A DNA stretch of 17,188 bases, from positions 1-17,188 of the forward strand of contig CALXZF010000029.1 in the NCBI GenBank assembly GCA_944393165.1. Direction: 5' to 3'. The notes below the pieces were generated by a model. It made no database searches, was not told where the DNA came from, and saw only the letters and a list, made by a program, of their open reading frames with translations. The translations under genes were made by a program, and so were the position numbers. Position 1 is the first letter of the stretch; each line of letters opens with the position of its first letter. The DNA is from an uncultured Clostridia bacterium (GTDB lineage: Bacteria; Bacillota_A; Clostridia; TANB77; CAG-508). Positions 14,588-17,188 of the stretch are shown here, in pieces.

Positions 14588-15808
14588 TTAAGAATCTTTA
14601 AATTTTATAACTTTTTCTGCATTCATCTTTCCTGCTCTTGTTATTGAATTGTATCCGAATTTTTCTTTTAATTTATCCACTACTTCATCTAATTTTTCTT
14701 GCTTTTTTTCTTCTTCATTACTAAATAAAGATAATTGCATTTCGTCTTTTTCAATCAAATTATCTACTCTTAATCCTACTAGTCTAATGAATGTACCTTT
14801 TTTGTACATTTCGTTTAACAATTCTTTTGCTACTTTATATACATCTTTTGTGTTTGATGTTGGATTCATTAATTTTTTTTGATGTGAAAAATCTTTGAAG
14901 TCCTTTGTTCTTAATTGCACATTTACTACTTTTGCATACATATCATATTTTCTTAATCTATATGTTACTTGCTCTGCTAGAGTTAATAACACCTTTTCTA
15001 TTTTTTCTTTTTCAACCAAGTCAACTGGTAGAGTAACAGAGTTTCCTATTCCTTTTGGTTTTTCTTCTAAATAGTGGACTTCAGATTTATCTATTCCATT
15101 CGAATATTCCCACATCATCAAACCATGTTTTCCAAATTTTTTTATCATTAACTCTCTATCTTGTTTTGCTAAATCTCCAATTGTTTTAATGTTCATGTTA
15201 TATAGTTTTGGAATTGTCTTTCTTCCTAGCATAAATAATTCAGATACAGGAAGAGTCCACATCTTGGTTGGTATTTCATTTTCAAATAATGTATGTACTC
15301 TATCTGGTTTAGTAAAGTCCGACGCCATTTTTGCTAGCAGTTTATTATGTGCTACTCCAATATTTACAGTAAAGCCAAGCTCTTTTTTTACTCTTTTATT
15401 AATTTCATATGCTATACTTAACAAATCTCTATTTCCCAGATAGTCTGTCATATCTAAAAAGCATTCGTCTATACTAAATCTTTGTATTTTATCTGTATAT
15501 TGTAATAAAAGATTATATAAATCGTTGGAATGTTTTTTATAGCTTTTATAATTTCCTTTAAACACTTGTAAATTAGGGCATTTTAGTCTAGCTTGGTACA
15601 ATGTTTCTCCTGTACGCACGCCTCGCCTCTTTGCTTTCATGCTTTTTTCTATAACAATTCCAGACCTTTTTGATTCATCTCCACCTATTACAGCTTCAAT
15701 TTCTCTAATATCTAGAGTCTCTCCTTGTGCTAATCTATCTATGGCAGTCCAGCTTAAAAATGCATTATTTACATCAATGTGTAATATTTGTTTTTGCTTT
15801 TTTTCCAT
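14588..15808 (-). CDS. dinB: DNA polymerase IV (DinB-type Y-family polymerase)
   Basis: This is a 406-residue lesion-bypass polymerase. Catalytic motifs are ILHIDVNNAFLSW (D12; F17 at the steric gate) and FSIDECFLDM (D114, E115). The palm/thumb signature GVAHNKLLAKMASDFTKPD and the little-finger domain follow, and the beta-clamp motif QLSLF lies at 358-362. The VNNAFLSW variant and IEAVIGGDESKR are typical of clostridial DinB. The frame is open to an ATG at 15835, but that codon lies upstream of the -10 box, so transcripts would not contain it. The ATG at 15808 has GGTGG upstream and is chosen. There is no SOS-box-like palindrome near its promoter. The stop is immediately followed by the 34-bp tandem repeat block. 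It may replicate past damaged bases with low fidelity, as the family does. Confidence 0.93.
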   Translation of the reverse strand: MEKKQKQILHIDVNNAFLSWTAIDRLAQGETLDIREIEAVIGGDESKRSGIVIEKSMKAKRRGVRTGETLYQARLKCPNLQVFKGNYKSYKKHSNDLYNLLLQYTDKIQRFSIDECFLDMTDYLGNRDLLSIAYEINKRVKKELGFTVNIGVAHNKLLAKMASDFTKPDRVHTLFENEIPTKMWTLPVSELFMLGRKTIPKLYNMNIKTIGDLAKQDRELMIKKFGKHGLMMWEYSNGIDKSEVHYLEEKPKGIGNSVTLPVDLVEKEKIEKVLLTLAEQVTYRLRKYDMYAKVVNVQLRTKDFKDFSHQKKLMNPTSNTKDVYKVAKELLNEMYKKGTFIRLVGLRVDNLIEKDEMQLSLFSNEEEKKQEKLDEVVDKLKEKFGYNSITRAGKMNAEKVIKFKDS

Positions 15809-15823
15809 ATTACCACCGGTAAC

Positions 15824-15852
15824 ATTATAAAACATTAGTTTGTATAAGTCAA
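15824..15852 (-). promoter_or_regulatory. Promoter of dinB
   Basis: Minus-strand -35 TTGACT (15847-15852) and a perfect -10 TATAAT (15824-15829) with a 17-bp spacer place the transcription start near 15817. That gives a leader of only ~10 nt before the ATG at 15808. This settles the start codon and suggests constitutive, unleadered-like expression. Confidence 0.75.
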
Positions 15853-15911
15853 TATTTTGATTTGTTTTACTGATATATGGAGACTTAGATTAAAAGCACC
15901 AGAGATACAAG

Positions 15912-15955
15912 ACAAGACATGATAACCAGTATTACCTAGGGTATCTATGTCTTGT
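15912..15955. repeat. Strong intergenic hairpin upstream of dinB
   Basis: Arms ACAAGACATGATA (15912-15924) and TATCTATGTCTTGT (15942-15955) pair over 13 bp with one bulged base, and two more C-G pairs can form inside. There is no U tract on either strand, so it is at best an atypical terminator for the gene ending at 16029. The remainder of 15853-15994 has no gene. Confidence 0.55.
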
Positions 15956-15994
15956 TATGTTTCATACTATTTTGTACTATTATATCTGATTATG

Positions 15995-16029
15995 AAATTT
16001 TGCTCGCACATCGAGTGCTCGCAAAATTT
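15995..16029. repeat. Hairpin/cruciform directly after the variable region
   Basis: AAATTTTGC-tc-GCAC (15995-16009) pairs with GTGC-tc-GCAAAATTT (16015-16029) around the loop ATCGA, with one symmetrical 2x2 mismatch. It begins at the stop codon of the FGE-like gene. DGR target genes are known to carry a hairpin or cruciform a few bases past the variable region that is needed for mutagenic homing (shown in Bordetella phage BPP-1). The position here matches; the loop and internal mismatch do not match that example exactly. It lacks a U tract. Confidence 0.6.
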
Positions 16030-17188
16030 TACTTGACATACAATGCCACACGCGAAGTGTAGCTGCTTTCGGAATAATACGGACCATTGCTGTTACGGTC
16101 AGAAGCTGGAATGCGAGAACCGGAACTGTAGTAACCGCCACCGACGAAGAACTCGATAGTCGGTGAGGCTCGCTTCTTGGGTCCAATCATAATAATTTCC
16201 AGCTAGGTCATATATATTATTCGCTGACCAGTAATCACTAAATCCTGATTCTTGTGGGGTTCTTTCCATATAGTCGTTTATTGTTGGTCCTGAATAATCA
16301 ATATAATTTCCCCAACTACTTGAATCACTATCTACTAGTGTTAGATCATCTACAAATTCTGTTTGTTTCAACCAGTCCATTACTTCATCCCATTGATTTC
16401 CATATATCATTTCGCTTTGTGCATATTGGCTATTTGTTACTACTTCATTACATGCCTTCTTTAATCCATACCAATTTCTTGCTCCTGTACTTACTGCTGT
16501 TAATACTGGCTGATTTCTTTGCACTGTTGGCTTTCCGTCTATTACTGTTAACTCATATCTTCCTATATAAAAGCCTCCATATTTTGCTATACTTTCATGT
16601 GTTGCAATGTATTCATTGACCATATCTTGCGCAAAATTTTTCAATATTTCTTCATTACTTCCAGTGTATCCTAGCTCACTCTTTAATAAGTTTATTCCCT
16701 CATTGGCCGTTGTACTTGCATCCCCGTATTGTTGTGTCTATTAATATGTCTGGCTCTCTTACATTTGTTGTTCCTGGAACTCCAGCTGTATAAGAATCTC
16801 CAGTTCTTATTCTCAAATTACTATACACATTTGTTGTTGTTGCTTCCTCATTTAAACTACTTTTACTTAACGGTACTGGCAAAGTTACTTCATCTGTACT
16901 TTCTGTTTGATACATTTCAGCAAGAGATGTACTATCAACTGGCACCCAAACAAACTCGTTCGTTCCGTCTGTTATTACTATTCCTTCATCTACTTCTGTT
17001 TCCACTTCTAGTTGGTCGTCTGCATTTAATCCACCTAAATAAAATCCTCCTGGAATATAAAAGATTTCTTCTTCTCCGTCTGCACTATCATCTACTACTT
17101 TTAATGTATATTCTTCTTTTTCTTCTGCTTCTGCCTTATCTATTAGATTTGCTATTGGTGTTGGCTCTTGCTCTGTTGCATCATATTT
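16029..17188 (-). pseudogene. Secreted FGE-sulfatase/C-type-lectin-like protein, 5' end off-window, two frameshifts
   Basis: The reading enters from the right edge (KYDATEQEPTPIANL) and passes through an acidic linker into IPGGFYLGGL and GTNEFVWVPVD, typical of the formylglycine-generating-enzyme-like fold of large surface proteins. After GDSYTAGVPGTTNVREPDIL the frame breaks at a GGGG run (16722-16725). Removing one G restores DASTTANEGINLLKSELGY, then KYGGFYIGRYEL and NNIYDLAGNYYDWTQEA (compare GNVWEWT of the family). A second extra base at about 16140-16146 breaks the frame in CGTCGGTGGCGG. Removing it restores RGGGYYSSGS to the stop TAA at 16029-16031. Two lesions point to a decayed gene, but each is a single base in a simple or GC-rich run, so a sequencing error or slippage switch is possible. 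True catalysis is unlikely; ligand display fits better. Confidence 0.75.
16032..16185 (-). other. Candidate DGR variable region (VR) of a C-type-lectin/FGE-like protein
   Basis: The last ~155 bp of the gene change composition abruptly. About half of the bases are G or C by hand count, against about 30% around it, and the codons become GAC, TAC, AGC, AAC, CGC and TCC where the rest of the gene uses AAT, TAT, GAT and AGT. After repairing one extra base, the encoded end is RGGGYYSSGSRIPASDRNSN followed by GPYYSESSYTSRVALYVK. This is the C-terminal motif of FGE-sulfatase/C-type-lectin proteins in which Ser, Tyr, Asn, Asp and Gly fill the variable ligand-binding sites. NNC-type codons at those sites are what adenine mutagenesis of AAC codons in a template repeat produces. 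The conserved final stretch encoding TSRVALYVK would be the IMH. No template repeat or reverse transcriptase is in the window, so this would be a remote target. Confidence 0.6.

Noticed and set aside
15809..15835. Alternative dinB start giving nine extra residues
   Set aside because: The -10 box lies inside this stretch, so the transcript begins after the upstream ATG.
15980..16186. 68-codon minus-strand frame opening MDPRSEPHRL
   Set aside because: It is the wrong frame through the variable region; the frame encoding GGYYSSGS to ALYVK is the one matching the FGE-like family.
1..17188. DGR template repeat or reverse transcriptase, tRNA, rRNA or riboswitch in the window
   Set aside because: No near-copy of the GC-richer variable region, no reverse transcriptase motif and no cloverleaf or known aptamer pattern was recognised on either strand by eye.

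Overview
The window is AT-rich (roughly 30% G+C by eye). It has strong AAAGG(G/A)-type ribosome binding sites, sigma-A-like promoters and short intergenic gaps. The proteins are clostridial in style: NatAB-type ABC exporters, a CmpB-family membrane protein, an AbrB/PIN module and a clostridial DinB. A low-GC Clostridia genome, probably of a gut organism, is the best guess. Every gene I accept lies on the minus strand, so transcription runs from high to low coordinates.

Reading in the direction of transcription: 17188-16029 holds the 3' part of a secreted FGE-sulfatase/C-type-lectin-like protein gene, broken by two single-base frameshifts. Its last ~155 bp are abruptly about 50% G+C and end at a hairpin. 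This looks like the variable region of a diversity-generating retroelement (DGR) target, and it is the most interesting feature here. No reverse transcriptase or template repeat lies in the window. Next come a DinB-type polymerase (15808-14588) with its own promoter, a 34-bp tandem repeat block directly after its stop, and a lysine/threonine-rich single-pass membrane protein (14222-13320). An ABC operon follows: ATPase, large permease, and a membrane protein carrying three Asp-box (BNR) motifs (13200-9653). It ends in a nested palindromic repeat that supplies the last gene's stop codon.

The middle holds a VTT/TVP38-family membrane protein (9389-8661), a Dps ferritin (8585-8151), an AbrB-type antitoxin (7988-7731) and a PIN toxin that has lost the middle of its domain (7729-7418). 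A CmpB-family (DUF1113) membrane protein (7195-6551) comes next. After it is a composite export cluster: ATPase plus 549-residue permease (6432-3970), an unrecognised 416-residue membrane protein (3779-2529), then a NatA/NatB-like pair (2445-530). Palindromic elements sit in three of its gaps: a candidate operator, a GGGAC-type repeat and an 18-bp perfect inverted repeat. A long bidirectional terminator-like hairpin closes the cluster.

At the left edge is the start of a second Y-family polymerase (140 to 1). Its promoter overlaps a LexA/SOS-box-like palindrome, whereas the promoter of the DinB gene at the other end has none. The themes are membrane export and envelope function (seven to eight genes), two lesion-bypass polymerases under different control, a family of GGGAC-core palindromic repeats in intergenic gaps, and a probable DGR target now out of frame.
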